NCBI GenBank assembly: GCA_030765045.1
Contig: CM060961.1
Span: 32,212,805 to 32,276,804, forward strand
Reading direction: 5' to 3'
Source of the DNA: Tenodera sinensis
Lineage: Eukaryota; Arthropoda; Insecta; Mantodea; Mantidae
DNA: 64,000 nucleotides
Below the pieces are notes generated by a model. The model worked only from the letters and a program-made list of their open reading frames with translations. It made no database searches and was not told where the DNA came from. Position numbers and translations under genes: made by a program. Shown piece by piece: positions 12,836 through 23,224 of the stretch (within the stretch, counting starts at the first letter, position 1; each line of letters starts with the position of its first letter).

Positions 12836-13484
12836 CAATGTAAAATGTATATATGTGAATTTGTCACTGGTACAGAAAAGCATTGTACATCGCACACCAG
12901 ATTGCAAAAATAAGTAATAAAAAATAATTTTATAAATAAAATAAAAAGAATCAAATCTTCAGGTTATGCAACATTAAAGTTTGTGTTCTAATTGAAGTAC
13001 TGATGAAAAACTTGAGGATTATACAGCAGAGGGAAACGCGATAGCAGTAAAGTAAATATAATCAATTTGAGCCGGATGAACTCCACCCCTCACGTGATAA
13101 TTCTGCAGGAACTCCTTGCCTGGAAGTTGGAGCGGCAGTAGCCGAGAATACCTGCATTTTAAGCTGGAAGCAGAACTATGCATGGAAACCACAGAACCCA
13201 TGAAGACGTTCCTACACACCGCTGCCATAACGCGCCTCACCCCAATAAAACACGATAGGAATCTTGTTTCACCTCCCTACCTGCTGGTGGGCCCTTCATA
13301 CTTCCTCTCAGGGTCGGCGCAGGAAGGATATCCCAATGCTACCGCTTTACTTAGGGCTCAATATTGTAAATATATGCGAATTTTCACTTCCATGCCTAAA
13401 GTACTTCGAATTTATCTCTCTGTGCATTTTTAAACCCATTGTGGACACTTTGTACTTTTTCTACTACTTATACGTATGGTAAGT
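12836..13484. other. Non-coding interval with a GC-richer patch
   Basis: From about 13080 to 13340 the sequence is noticeably richer in GC than its surroundings and is open in one frame on each strand (105 codons plus, 73 codons minus). The products match nothing I know, and no convincing splice pair was found. It may be a decayed exon or mobile-element fragment. Confidence 0.25.
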
Positions 13485-13595
13485 AGACGTATTGTATTCG
13501 ACCCAAAAGTTTGATGTCGAGATTTCACCGGAAATATAAGTTTTGAAGCCCCCTTAATAAAAAAGAAGCATTTTTAGACGAAGATCCGCGCCCGG

Positions 13596-13630
<35 letters not shown>

Positions 13631-14215
13631 CAGCATAACCAAAAACGGAAGGTCGGTTAAAAACCAAAGTTGATATCTCTCAAGGATGCGACACGAAGAT
13701 TTTGAAGAAAATTTCTCCACCCTATGCTACCCTTTACGTGGAACATTATTAGAACATTTTTATTTTCTCAAAAATTGCTAACGATTTTGATTAAAATGCC
13801 AAATGCCATATTTTTAAAATATTTTTATGGGAAATTAAATGTATTTTGAATTTTCTGACCATAGCGCATGTATTCCTATCTACCCCTGTTTATTTTTGCA
13901 TAACTGGTAAGAGATCTAATCATACAAAATTGCATATTTCGTTAAAACACACAGTTTATGTTACATGACCTTTTTTAGAAGTTAACCATTTCGGAGATAT
14001 TCTTTGTTATTTGTTATGCATTTCAGCTCAATCGGCTGAGGATAAATGCTTTACAATTCAGTTGCACGATTTGACCCGAACAAACAAACATTGAAAATTA
14101 AGTAAAAGCCGATATTTTCAACATATGACATTTCAATCAAGATCATTAGAGCCGTTTTGAGAAAATAAAAAGTATAGATATCTATTTATGTAAACGGTAG
14201 TTAAGGGTAGAAACA
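13485..14215 (-). repeat. Dispersed repeat family A with (TG)n expansion
   Basis: Minus-oriented copy: ATTCGACCCAAAAGTTTGAT, GAGATTTCACCGGAAATATA, then a pure TG run (about 13598-13628) at the conserved microsatellite position, then AACAGCATAACCAAAAACGG and CAAGGATGCGACACGAAGAT. Distal parts are rearranged. Confidence 0.7.
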
Positions 14216-14219
14216 GAAG

Positions 14220-14930
14220 ATCTTCAACTACAAGGTTTAGCCCGACTTCAGGAACAATGCGAGTGCATCTAGTAATTGGTCTTCCTACACTTCTTTGGCC
14301 TCTTGGTTGGTAGTTTAAGAAAAATCTGAGTAGTCTATTTTATTCCATTCTGATAATGTGGGAGTACCAGTTTTGTTTATTTACTTGTATTCTATCAATT
14401 AGTTTAAATACTTTTAGGTTCTTCCATATTTCATTTCTTTAATGGTCCAGTAGGCTGATCCCAGCTATATTTCTTAAAAACTTCATCTCACTAGACTCTA
14501 TTTTTATCTTTTATTTCCTATTTAAGAACCAATTTTCACATACATAAGTTAAAAGACGAATAGCCATTGTTTTGTAAACTTTCATTCGTGTATCTTGCAA
14601 TGTTTTATTTTTTAGTGTTCTCGTATTGTTCGGCATATCCTCTGAAATTTATTAATTTTAAATTCTATGTATTTTTAAGTATGTTATGTTGCAGTCCAAA
14701 TATCTAAAAGAAGATAGTTCTATTATTCTTCTTTCGAATTCAGTTTTACATCTTGCATGATTTCCCCTTTAAATGCCATTGGCTTTGTCTTAATGGACGA
14801 TACCCTTAGATGATATTTATACATTTTTGTAAGTTGTCTTCTGATTTTGCTAAGATAATTTGGTCATCAGCAAGTAACAGTGTTCTCAAGCACATTATTT
14901 CTGTTTATTCCTGTGGTATGATCTCTTTTC
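14220..14930 (-). mobile_element. LINE reverse-transcriptase relic
   Basis: Read on the minus strand, the segment near 14850-14890 translates to LLLADDQIILAKSEDNLQ, which contains the catalytic ADD core of RT motif C. It is followed by GHLKGK-like and YLG-type positions typical of LINE polymerases. Numerous stops and frameshifts are present. It resembles the same broad class as the relic at 5930-6535 but covers an earlier part of the protein. Confidence 0.7.
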
Positions 14931-15064
14931 CATTCTACGGCTGCATTTATGTATACCTATATTAAACAATGCCAGTGACAGCGGACATCTTTGTAAAGAT
15001 CCTAAACGTGAATCTACTTTTTGCTTGAGTTGCTGTTCTCGGTTCAGGAAATATTTAAAGCGAA

Positions 15065-15150
15065 TTCCTGGTGAAATCTCCATATGTACCTATTCGACTT
15101 TTTGTGGAATATAATGCTGCTTCTTACCTTTAGGTGCTAGAGAAACTAAA
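15065..15150 (+). repeat. Dispersed repeat family A, terminal fragment
   Basis: Short isolated piece carrying CCTGGTGAAATCTCCATATG and the AGAGAAACTAAAA end landmark. Confidence 0.4.
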
Positions 15151-15349
15151 ACAAAGCAAAAATAGCATGAGAAAGGCAAGACAGAAGCACTATAAAAAAC
15201 TGAAAATATCAGCAGAGGAGAGAAGGAACCAGGTTGTAGCATAATATATATTGCAGTACAAAACAAAATGCAGTTTTATTGCTCTGTCTTTTCTGGCATT
15301 TTCCTGCTTATTAAAATACTCCTAGTAGCACAATGTTTATATCCTTTCG

Positions 15350-16240
15350 AAACGTTTTCTGTGTGTTCATATGTGCAAGTAATGTTGATCCAAGATTGGT
15401 GGATAGCACTTATAAAAATTGTGGACATGATTTAACAAATGTTTCTGATATAAGCAAAGCTACACGAAGCTTAATACAATTCTCTTCAGTGGGTACATCA
15501 ATTCTACCGTTGTGCCACAAGGCTCAGTTTTGGTGCCTCTTTTTTGTTCAACTGCTGTAAATATTTTACCTACCAATATTCTTAATCGTGCAGCAACAAT
15601 GTCCAACGATGTCACTGTTTATTTTAGTGCAAATTAATTACTTGAAATTCATGTTACTGCTTATTCTATTCCTCATATTGGTTTACCGAAGAAAAGTTGT
15701 CCAGTGTAATATATTTAATCGAAATTTAAGCGACTGTATTACTTTTAGGTATGTGAGTAGCACATATTTTTCGGTTTTTGAGTGGCTTAATTCTTTAGGA
15801 AGGTGCATGCAAGAGGTATATCCACAATATTTCAAAATTGTGTCATTTAAAATATTACGAAACTCAGAACCAAACAAAGCATTTAAAAACGGTTAATGTT
15901 ACAGCAAAAAAAGGTATTTTAAAGAACTACCTACTTTAATGAGATGCAAATATTTGCTTGGGTAGAGAAGTTATTTACCTCCAACATTTCAGATTTACAT
16001 AAAATTCAATATGAATTAGGTGGAATTCATGGGTTGGTTACAGAAAATACAAGACGTGCACTTTTTATTCGCAATTCTAATGTCTCAGCTTAACCGAGAT
16101 TTTAATGTACACGTTCATCTTCAGAAAATAAATATACATTTCTTACAATTAAAGGATGGTGTCGGCTTGTGGGAATTTTGTTATACTATGGACTTGCATA
16201 CCAAATTTGAATGAAGTTAACCATTTTCGTTTTGAATTTA
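15350..16240 (+). mobile_element. LINE reverse-transcriptase relic with VPQGSVL motif
   Basis: Near 15500-15540 the sequence translates to STVVPQGSVLVPLF, the RT motif B region of Jockey/CR1-like LINEs. A degraded motif C (SNDVTVYF) follows near 15600. Much further on, ENTRRALFIRN (about 16040) matches the C-terminal NTR segment of these polymerases. Several frameshifts and stops separate the pieces. Open frames across it (15333-15560, 15588-15896) are incidental to the relic. Confidence 0.65.
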
Positions 16241-16243
<3 letters not shown>

Positions 16244-16292
<49 letters not shown>

Positions 16293-16320
16293 ACTCTCAC
16301 TTACTCTCTCTCTCTCTCGC
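16244..16320. repeat. (CT)n microsatellite
   Basis: A long CT tract with two small interruptions (CCACTCTCACTTA). It lies just before a family A end fragment. Confidence 0.9.
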
Positions 16321-16329
16321 TCCCTGTAA

Positions 16330-17170
16330 AGTTCTATATTGAATCTCTGGGTAGAATATATCACTTCCTCTATATTAACTACGCAGAGAAAATAAAAATG
16401 AAAGCCCAATATTACATCACGTTTCAACAAAGTCAACACTGCCAAAATAATACAATTTAAAAAGCAGAAAATTAGCAGTTTCTTTATCGAGAAAATCAAT
16501 GACATGAAAAAACCAGACTTTTCGCTTTGAGTGTCAAATCTTCAGAAGGATTAAGCACAACGACCGCAAGAAATTCTAACGTTTAATAGCTCACGCAATA
16601 CATAGTTTATTTAACGTCTCGTGTCTCCTAGTTTCGTGAAACAAACAAATTATACCCCGTTATCTGATTGAATGCTGCCACATTTGCCAGCTGCCACTTT
16701 AAGAAGTAAAACGACCATTATCTGTAATCTACTTCAATTGTTTTATTGTACCAGGTTTTCGTCCACGGGTCCTGCCGTATGCATCCTAACTGCTCATGAA
16801 TATCTAACATCACGCGAAACAAAATCAATAAGTTTTATCTTTCATTATTAAAGGGAATAAACGCGATATCTTTGTACATGGGCAAAATTAAAATAGGAAA
16901 AATCTTCAATGAACAAAAGACTTACTTTTTCTACTTTCTATCCCGCTTACCTGTGTATGGAATGTTTGGGTGTATGTCCGTGTGTGTGAGTGAGAGAGAG
17001 AGACCGTATAGCTAAAATGAAAACTTGTATACTAAAATTTGTATGCTAGTCCAGCATCTTTCAATGAGGCATAAATTCCCTTATTCTGAACCCCTTATAT
17101 GGAAAAGTGTTCGTTATTTTTCTCAAAATAGTCTCTGAATGATTTTATCTAAATGCTAATCATTTGAAAT
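16330..17170. repeat. Family A fragments and anonymous sequence
   Basis: About 16330-16400 matches the plus-oriented family A end (TTGAATCTCTGGGTAGAATA, ACGCAGAGAAAATAAAAATG). About 16960-17170 is a decayed minus-oriented copy (GTGTGTGAGTGAGAGAGAG, then CAGCATCTTTCAATGAGGC, then TTTCTCAAAATAGTCTCTG). Nothing is recognised between them. Confidence 0.4.
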
Positions 17171-17190
17171 ATTAGCAGGACAAAATATAA

Positions 17191-17352
17191 ACTAGCTCGA
17201 TCGGTAGAGTACCTGCCTGCTGTGCGAGGGTTGGATTCCCGGCTGGGGAGAGGGCATTTTTCTCTAACCAATTGTTCCCTATTCTCCCCATTGACTGGAA
17301 CGCATGAATATATGATTAAGTTAAAGGTGGGGTATAAATGGAATAAAAAAAG
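17191..17352 (+). mobile_element. tRNA-derived SINE
   Basis: A-box-like TAGCTCGATCGGTAGAGT at 17193-17210 and B-box GGTTGGATTCC at 17229-17239 have normal spacing. A short body and A-rich tail (AATAAAAAAAG) follow. Both Pol III boxes are present, but no acceptor stem closes, so it is a SINE rather than a tRNA gene. Confidence 0.7.
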
Positions 17353-17457
17353 ACCTGAACAATTTTTTTAACCTACGAAGTTCTCCTGATTTTCAATTTA
17401 ATATGGGTAACTTGGAAACCACAAGAAGTAGACAAAACTTATTAAAGAAAATAAAAG

Positions 17458-17712
17458 GCCCACCTCCGTAGCGTGGTGGTAACGTGTCTGCCTCATGTCC
17501 AAGAGGTCGCGAGTTCGAATCTCGCTTAGGGTGAGCTATACGGATAAGATTTTTCCGAGGTTTCCCCTTATTCTGAGAAGACGAATGTTGGTAACTTAAA
17601 GCTCTATGGACCTCGGACTCATTTGAGCATCATTTCACCCATTTCATTCATTCACTGTCTAATAAGATACAAGTTGGAGGACGTTAATTAAAAAGAAAAA
17701 GAAAAAGTAGGG
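17458..17712 (+). mobile_element. tRNA-derived SINE with A-rich tail
   Basis: The tRNA-like head contains an A-box (TAGCGTGGTGGT, 17469-17480) and a B-box (AGTTCGAATCT, 17512-17522). The body contains TTTTTCCGAGGTTTCCCC, a motif shared by many arthropod SINEs, and the tail is AAAAAGAAAAAGAAAAAG. It lies about 100 bp after another SINE. Confidence 0.8.
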
Positions 17713-20700
17713 AAGAAACAGTTGTTGACCCATAATAGAAGCAACATTAAGAATGACCAGTTTCTTTTGTTGTTACTCAGGAGTCAACTCGACTTGTTGA
17801 GACTCAACTGTCTAGATGTATGTGTAGATTATTTCTAACGGGTAGAATAACATTAAGAACTGATGGAAGTACTAATAAAACGCAATTACGCAGATTTACA
17901 CCGCTCCTTAAGATAACTTGGCATTATCGTTTGCAAATATAAGTTCGTTATAGCTCAACTTCTGCCTTTCTTTCAAGCCAACCGACGAGTCTGGTCAAGA
18001 AATGAATAAGAGGCATACAAACTAGACAATGTGGAGTTATATCAAATGCATTAATGGGACTTGTGCGGAAATAAAATATGTTTTACAAATTGCAAATTAT
18101 GAAAATATTGAGTAACATTTAATGTAAACATTTATTTTAATTTTTAAGGTATAACTTACTCTGTAATCATTATTTGCCGGTATAATGCAGTCTGACACAG
18201 AATAACAGAAATAAAGTAGCAGTTACCGCCACTGGTAAGAGGTAACGTGTTAAGCAAGGAGTTTATACGATATGTTCACGGCAATTACAACAGTAAGACG
18301 AAAATAACGGTTTGTTACTCTCCTGGAGAGTCTTGCAGTTCCTAATGCCAAACTCTGCTAATTAGTCAACGGCAGTTCTCCAAGTCCGAATATCATAGAG
18401 AAAACAGTCCTCTACATAAACTGTAACTGGATTCACTGTTCACGTGATGCAACTATTTAAGGGATGCAAGTGAATCTGAGGAACTGGGTTTGTATCTCCT
18501 TGAGACGGGTTCACGTTCGCCCTAGTTAGGGTTTGAATACAAGACCTCGGGGACTCTGAAGAGCGTACCGATAACGTGCTCAACTCCAGCAAACGTAATT
18601 ATGGAGTGTAATAGGATGACGTTAATTGGATGAGGTGACGCGACAGGCTAGCCCTGACAGTTCTTTGCACGTGGTGTCCAGCACTTTAAATTTAACGATT
18701 TTCATTTACATGCACACATAGCATATCTCGTCTTCTGAAACTTTACTCAACAAAAGAACGCACATCAAGTTATCGCTCAAGACCTACTGAAAGAGGCCGG
18801 AGGCGATTGAGTGTGGAACGAAGCTTTAAGCGCCGCAGTCATAACCAGAAGTAGTTCTAAGCTTTAAGATCTTAGAACCTGGTTAAAATCATTCATAACT
18901 GATTCTTTCTAGCACGGTTTCTTAGCTACAATGATGTAATACATACGTTGGAACGTATACATATGTAATCGATTATATTGTACTTCCCGCTTAAAATAAA
19001 AAATCTAAAGAATTCTTCAATATCACAATTTGATTAGTTCGTATATAAGTTAAGAATGACACCGTTTGCATTTTATCTGAAGCATCTAAATTTTCCGAAT
19101 AGCATTGTCTACTGTTGCAGTGAACAAACTATTTGAACTGATGACATTGTTCTCCTTTATACTAATGTTTCAATGTTTTATTAATGAATGGACTGTTTTA
19201 CATATTCTTGATAACAGCCCCTAAATAGGAGTTTTGTTTAGGGAATGCAGATATAAAGTAACAATCTAAATCTTTATTAATCGATATACTAACATGAGTT
19301 ACTATATATTTTTCACAGTCGTGCGTTTTCTAGGTCTTGCCAACATATTTACAGAGAAGCCCACACATAAATTCATTTCCAAGGAAACCCATATCTGCCA
19401 ACATAAATTTGGCAACTGTAATAACAATGTACACAAGGGCGGGAAGTAAAATAAACTCCAATTTTTCACCCCTCTTAAATATCTGAGTCTTCACAAGCCA
19501 CGTCTCCGACATCAAATTTCCTCTTGAAATGCAGAATTTCTATTATTGCCAATTTATTTTTAAAAACGGCTTTGGGTCACGGCATCAACTATAAAACAAT
19601 TAACGCATAACCTATTAGATTACACTAATACATCGTATTAGTTATAGCGTTGAACTGGCATCTGAGGTGACGATGGACAGGAAGTTTATTAGAAATGGTT
19701 GCCTTCATTAAAAATTCACTCATAATAAAACACACAGTGGTGCAAAAATCAGTGTATATCATATGTGTGTGAAATGTATTACAGAATCTCAGAAATAGAA
19801 AAGAATGGACTACTTCTGGTCTTTTCAAACTATTCTTCGATGCTGCAATAAGTAATTCATATTTTGACAGATTGAAGGTAGAGTTGAGGGTAATGGGAAT
19901 GGTTGAAGTGTCCCAGTAAAATTAAAGTTGAGGGTAATTGTTGGATCAAATCTGAGCATTTGTAGGTCGACGCTAGCGCTGTTTGGTAGATAGAGGTTAC
20001 AAATGCATATCTCAGCGAGAAAAAGAGATAGTCGTAACTTCCAGACGGGTCTGAAGGACAATTTCTTTCTTGGAATGTTCAAGCACACATGTTGCAACAC
20101 CACCCACTATCAGAACTTGCTGAGAGTGGAGGCGATTTTTATGGTATCCAGTGTAATGAAATATCGGAGCTATGTAGCAAGTGTAGAAATTAGCTTCTTG
20201 TAGGCAACTAATGCCAGGAATATGGGTAGAGGGAGGTAATTATAAGTATTCTAGTTGTGATCTGTAACTATAAATGTTCCGCCTAAAATCTGCTGCTTAC
20301 TATGGCCTTCAAGATATCGTCTTTATTTTGGAATATTGAGTTGTGTATTGATTAGACCATAAACATTTCACTCTCCTGTTTATTAAAAACACGGTTTCTT
20401 GGAATTATATAAGAAATCCAACCTGCCCACTGAAGAAACTTTTCAAGGGCCGTAGTAGTAGCATCAGGGTATCAGAATTTATGGCAGAGACTGGTGAGTT
20501 CTAACCACAGACATATCTGTGAAAACGGTCCACAAGTTGTGTACTGGTAGCACAATACCCGACATCAGTTTATGTTCAAGCCAGGTGACATTAGAGGACC
20601 TTTTCTAATTTTCAAAAAATAAACTACCAAATTGGTAACATGCGAAAGACAGTTGTCCGGGTTAGCATTCACATGGCTCTGAAGAGGTAGCAAAAATTAA

Positions 20701-20805
20701 CCTAAGGATTGTGTCACCACTGATAATTTGGATATTTAGGATTGGTCCTCACGATACTGTGTCTCCAGACGATTTATCTTGGGATTTGGATCACCGTTCA
20801 GATTG
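17713..20805. other. Non-coding interval left of the palindromic element
   Basis: Mostly anonymous. A minus-oriented tRNA-like segment is visible at about 18525-18597 (B-box TATTCAAACCC, D-arm-like GAGCACGTTATCGG), probably a SINE head. The remaining open frames (up to 92 codons near 19825-20103) look like chance. The last 150 bp are the unduplicated left flank of the insertion. Confidence 0.4.
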
Positions 20806-20811
20806 ATCCTG
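20806..20811. repeat. Left 6-bp target-site duplication ATCCTG
   Basis: ATCCTG sits immediately outside the first base of the left inverted-repeat arm. The identical hexamer begins at the base after the right arm ends (37740). Sequences further out are unrelated, as expected for a duplicated target. Confidence 0.9.
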
Positions 20812-20840
20812 AGTAGGTAGATTAGGACAGAGCTGGGCCA
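20812..20840 (+). other. Left terminus with GTAG reiteration
   Basis: The tip reads A-GTAG-GTAG-ATTAGGAC. Protein-primed polymerases often initiate inside short terminal reiterations and slide back; the 4-bp direct repeat here is compatible with that. The copy at 37711-37739 is identical apart from one substitution at 20837/37714. Confidence 0.5.
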
Positions 20841-21094
20841 CTTTTTTATGGGCAAGATGGCCGCCATGCGTAATCTAAGCATTACTAGGTAAGGTGGTAG
20901 GGGAAGCAGGACGTTGTAGGCGTTTGAGGCTGACTCTAGGGATAATGTTTAAGGTCTATAGCAGTGCATGTATGTTTATGAGCGTCCATGGCAGTTGAGT
21001 ATGTCGTTCACTGTATCGATGCAAACCTCCTAACGCAAGAGATTTCTATCTTGATTGAATATGTTACCCCAACATGACACCTCGCCCCACATAG

Positions 21095-21440
21095 TGGCCC
21101 TAACCTAGCCTAAGCCCCATACTTCTACTCGTCTAACCTATCCTAACCTAACCTAGCTCCCACTCTTTTTTTACTTTGAACTTTCATAATTTAACATAAC
21201 CTAAGCCCCATACTTCTACTCGTCTAACCTATCCTAACCTAATCTAACCTAGCCTAAGCCCCATACTTCTACTCGTCTAACCTAACCTAACACCTCATCT
21301 AATGATTTATTCTTCATCCCTTTTGCTCATCTAATCCCTACTCTTTTTACTATATGGTCTTTCATAATTTCACATAACCTAAGCATCATATTCTAACCTA
21401 ACCTAACGTTACTTAACCTAAGGGAGCGCAAACCTTCCTA
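21095..21440 (+). repeat. Left subterminal CCTAA (TTAGG-like) repeats
   Basis: About fifteen CCTAA/CCTAG/CCTAT pentamers, mostly in short runs. They are embedded in a longer repeated unit, CCTAAGCCCCATACTTCTAC followed by TCGTCTAACCTA, that recurs at about 21109, 21200 and 21253, with a decayed copy at 21375. Scattered pentamers continue to about 22270. The C-rich strand reads 5' to 3' from the left tip inward, the polarity of a left chromosome telomere. Confidence 0.8.
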
Positions 21441-22181
21441 TTTATTAACCTGACTTAACCTAGCCTATCTCATCCCATTTTACACGAGCATTATATTCTT
21501 CTATAACCTATTCTGACCTTTGCAACATGCCGTTTCAAGCTTAGATATTTCACTTTCTTTTGGAGACGTTCCTCCAACAACTTTAGCTACCTTGAAGGTA
21601 TTACACCCCCGACATGCGAGCCCTAACGATTTCTTAACATTTCATGGTATGTTAGTGCTATTTTAGGAGTTGGTAAGTATTTTAGCCATTTTTGCGGTAT
21701 TCTAGAGATTTTCAGGAATTTTTTGCAGCTTCGTTGATATTTTCTATGTTTTCACGTCGTTAGTATGGTTTAATGTTTTTAAGGAGTATATGGAGCCCTT
21801 TTTAGCGATTTGTTATGCTTTCATGACCAAATTCCATCCTTTTGTAAATGTATTATGTTCTCGTCTAGAGAATTGCTTACAGTCTTTCTAAGACTAACCT
21901 AACTTAACCGCAAACCTCTTTCCAGACATTTCTTCAACGTTATTTAACATTATACAGGCTTCTTTTTCTCCTCCCTCCGGCTCTTTTCGTAAACTAACAT
22001 TAGAAGACGTTGTAACCTTGTTATTCTAATAGCTATTGTATCCGTCTTTGTACACTGTTCCAGTATGCTATACATGCCAACTTCATTTAACGATTCTCTT
22101 GCATAATTCTGTAGGTTCTAATGGTAACACGTCAAACGTTGCACACATTCCTTCTAAGACTATCCTAACCTAACCTATCCC

Positions 22182-22259
22182 ACCACCACCACCACCACCA
22201 CCACCACCACCACCACCACCACCACTACCACCGCAACCTCCACCACCACCACCACCACC
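22182..22259 (+). repeat. (CCA)n microsatellite, left arm
   Basis: Near-pure CCA/CCACCA tract. The right-arm counterpart (about 36298-36370) is 6 bp shorter, one of only two length differences noticed between the arms. Confidence 0.9.
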
Positions 22260-22458
22260 CAAACCTAACCCAACAAAAAAAACCATCATCACCAGCGGCG
22301 CTATAACTTGCAAGACCACAAACATCTCCAGCACCAACACCTCCACCATCACCAGCGCCACAATAACCTACATCATCATCATCACCAGCGTAACCATATC
22401 CTGCACCACCGTCATATTCTGTAGCTATTGTATATAGTATGTTTGACATTTTCTCCAT
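22225..22458 (-). CDS. Possible 77-codon Gly/Asp-rich small ORF, left arm
   Basis: Starts MEKMSNILYTIA, becomes Gly-, Asp- and Tyr-rich, and then runs into the triplet repeat, giving a tryptophan run. A TATA-like CTATAAAGG lies about 80 bp upstream in the same orientation, and the frame lies downstream of the polymerase on the same strand. The copies differ by one residue (Thr here, Ala in the right arm) at position 13. Low complexity and dependence on a microsatellite make coding doubtful; it could be the first exon of something longer. Confidence 0.2.
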   Translation of the reverse strand: MEKMSNILYTIATEYDGGAGYGYAGDDDDVGYCGAGDGGGVGAGDVCGLASYSAAGDDGFFCWVRFGWWWWWWRLRW

Positions 22459-22973
22459 ATCTAACCCGAGGTAGTCCCACGTTCTTTTGGAGTATTATTT
22501 ACAGCTTTAGTCTGCTTTGATTTCTCTCCCTCCTTTATAGGGCTTTTAAACTTCCACTAGATCTCCTAACCATTGATGTTGAAGTTCTTGTTACAGCTAC
22601 CTTTGCCCTCTGTCACAGAATTGTATACAACTGTATGACTCTTTTGCTTGGTTCTGTATGTTCTGGCGGTAACATCTCGAACACTACATGCAGTTTTCTA
22701 AGTGTAACCCCACCTATTATGATCTAACCTGCTTATTAAGTGTTCTTTGCAGCTTTATTCAACTTTGTTTTCCTAACCCTTTATAGATTTTTAAACTTAT
22801 CACTAAAAGATGATCTATCCGCAGATGTTGAGGTACTTATAGCTCAATATTTTTAAGAGATATTCAGCAATACCTTTGATAGTATTTTAACACAATCTTC
22901 TGTTTATATAAAGTTAATGAGGGTATACTTACTTTAAGGTAGTAGGGTATACGCCTCTCCTCTTTTATCTGGG

Positions 22974-23005
22974 CTGGAGACCAGCACTAGAGTTAAAGTC
23001 TAGTG
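22974..23005 (-). other. Double hairpin downstream of left polymerase
   Basis: Mirror of 35552-35583: CACTAGA-CTTTAAC-TCTAGTG (7-bp stem, 7-nt loop) immediately followed by CTGG-TCT-CCAG. Confidence 0.5.
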
Positions 23006-23031
23006 GCAGAGTTAACGCCCCCTTTTATAAT

Positions 23032-23156
23032 TTCTATTTTTATTCTTCATTCTTCGACAAGCATCATGGGAAGCACGGAGAAGCCAGGTGAGGATTTTTT
23101 TATTTTTTCTTCCTTCTTCGTCAGACATCATTGGAGGCGTGGAGGAGTCAGTTGAT
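23032..23156 (-). terminator. Duplicated polyA-signal segment, left arm
   Basis: Mirror of 35401-35525: two roughly 62-bp imperfect tandem units downstream of the polymerase stop, each ending with AATAAA. Confidence 0.5.
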
Positions 23157-23224
23157 AAAATTTTCATTTTCTACAGGAGACGTAACGGAGAAAATAATTA
23201 TCTTGAGATCTAAGTTGTATTCTC

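Larger units (their letters stand above)
21440..23040. other. Left distal arm: diverged long tandem units
   Basis: Read on the minus strand, segments near 22860-22740, 22720-22490 and 22170-21940 share an order of blocks: CTATAAAGG-like box, then AAAGCTGYAAA-like block, then a GGTTAGAT or TAGGTTAG block. This suggests two or three diverged tandem units, each with a TATA-like start. No long coding frame is present. Confidence 0.35.

Noticed and set aside
16149..16505. 118-codon frame with Arg/Glu run
   Set aside because: It is the translation of the CT/GA microsatellite and adjoining repeat.
21095..21440. A true interstitial telomere array
   Set aside because: Runs are short and degenerate and sit inside a longer repeated unit, so it is telomere-like sequence, not a captured telomere.
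22170..22361. Glycine-run reading frame (63 codons) over the CCA tract and its mirror
   Set aside because: It is a direct translation of a GGT/CCA microsatellite in another frame and has no other coding support.
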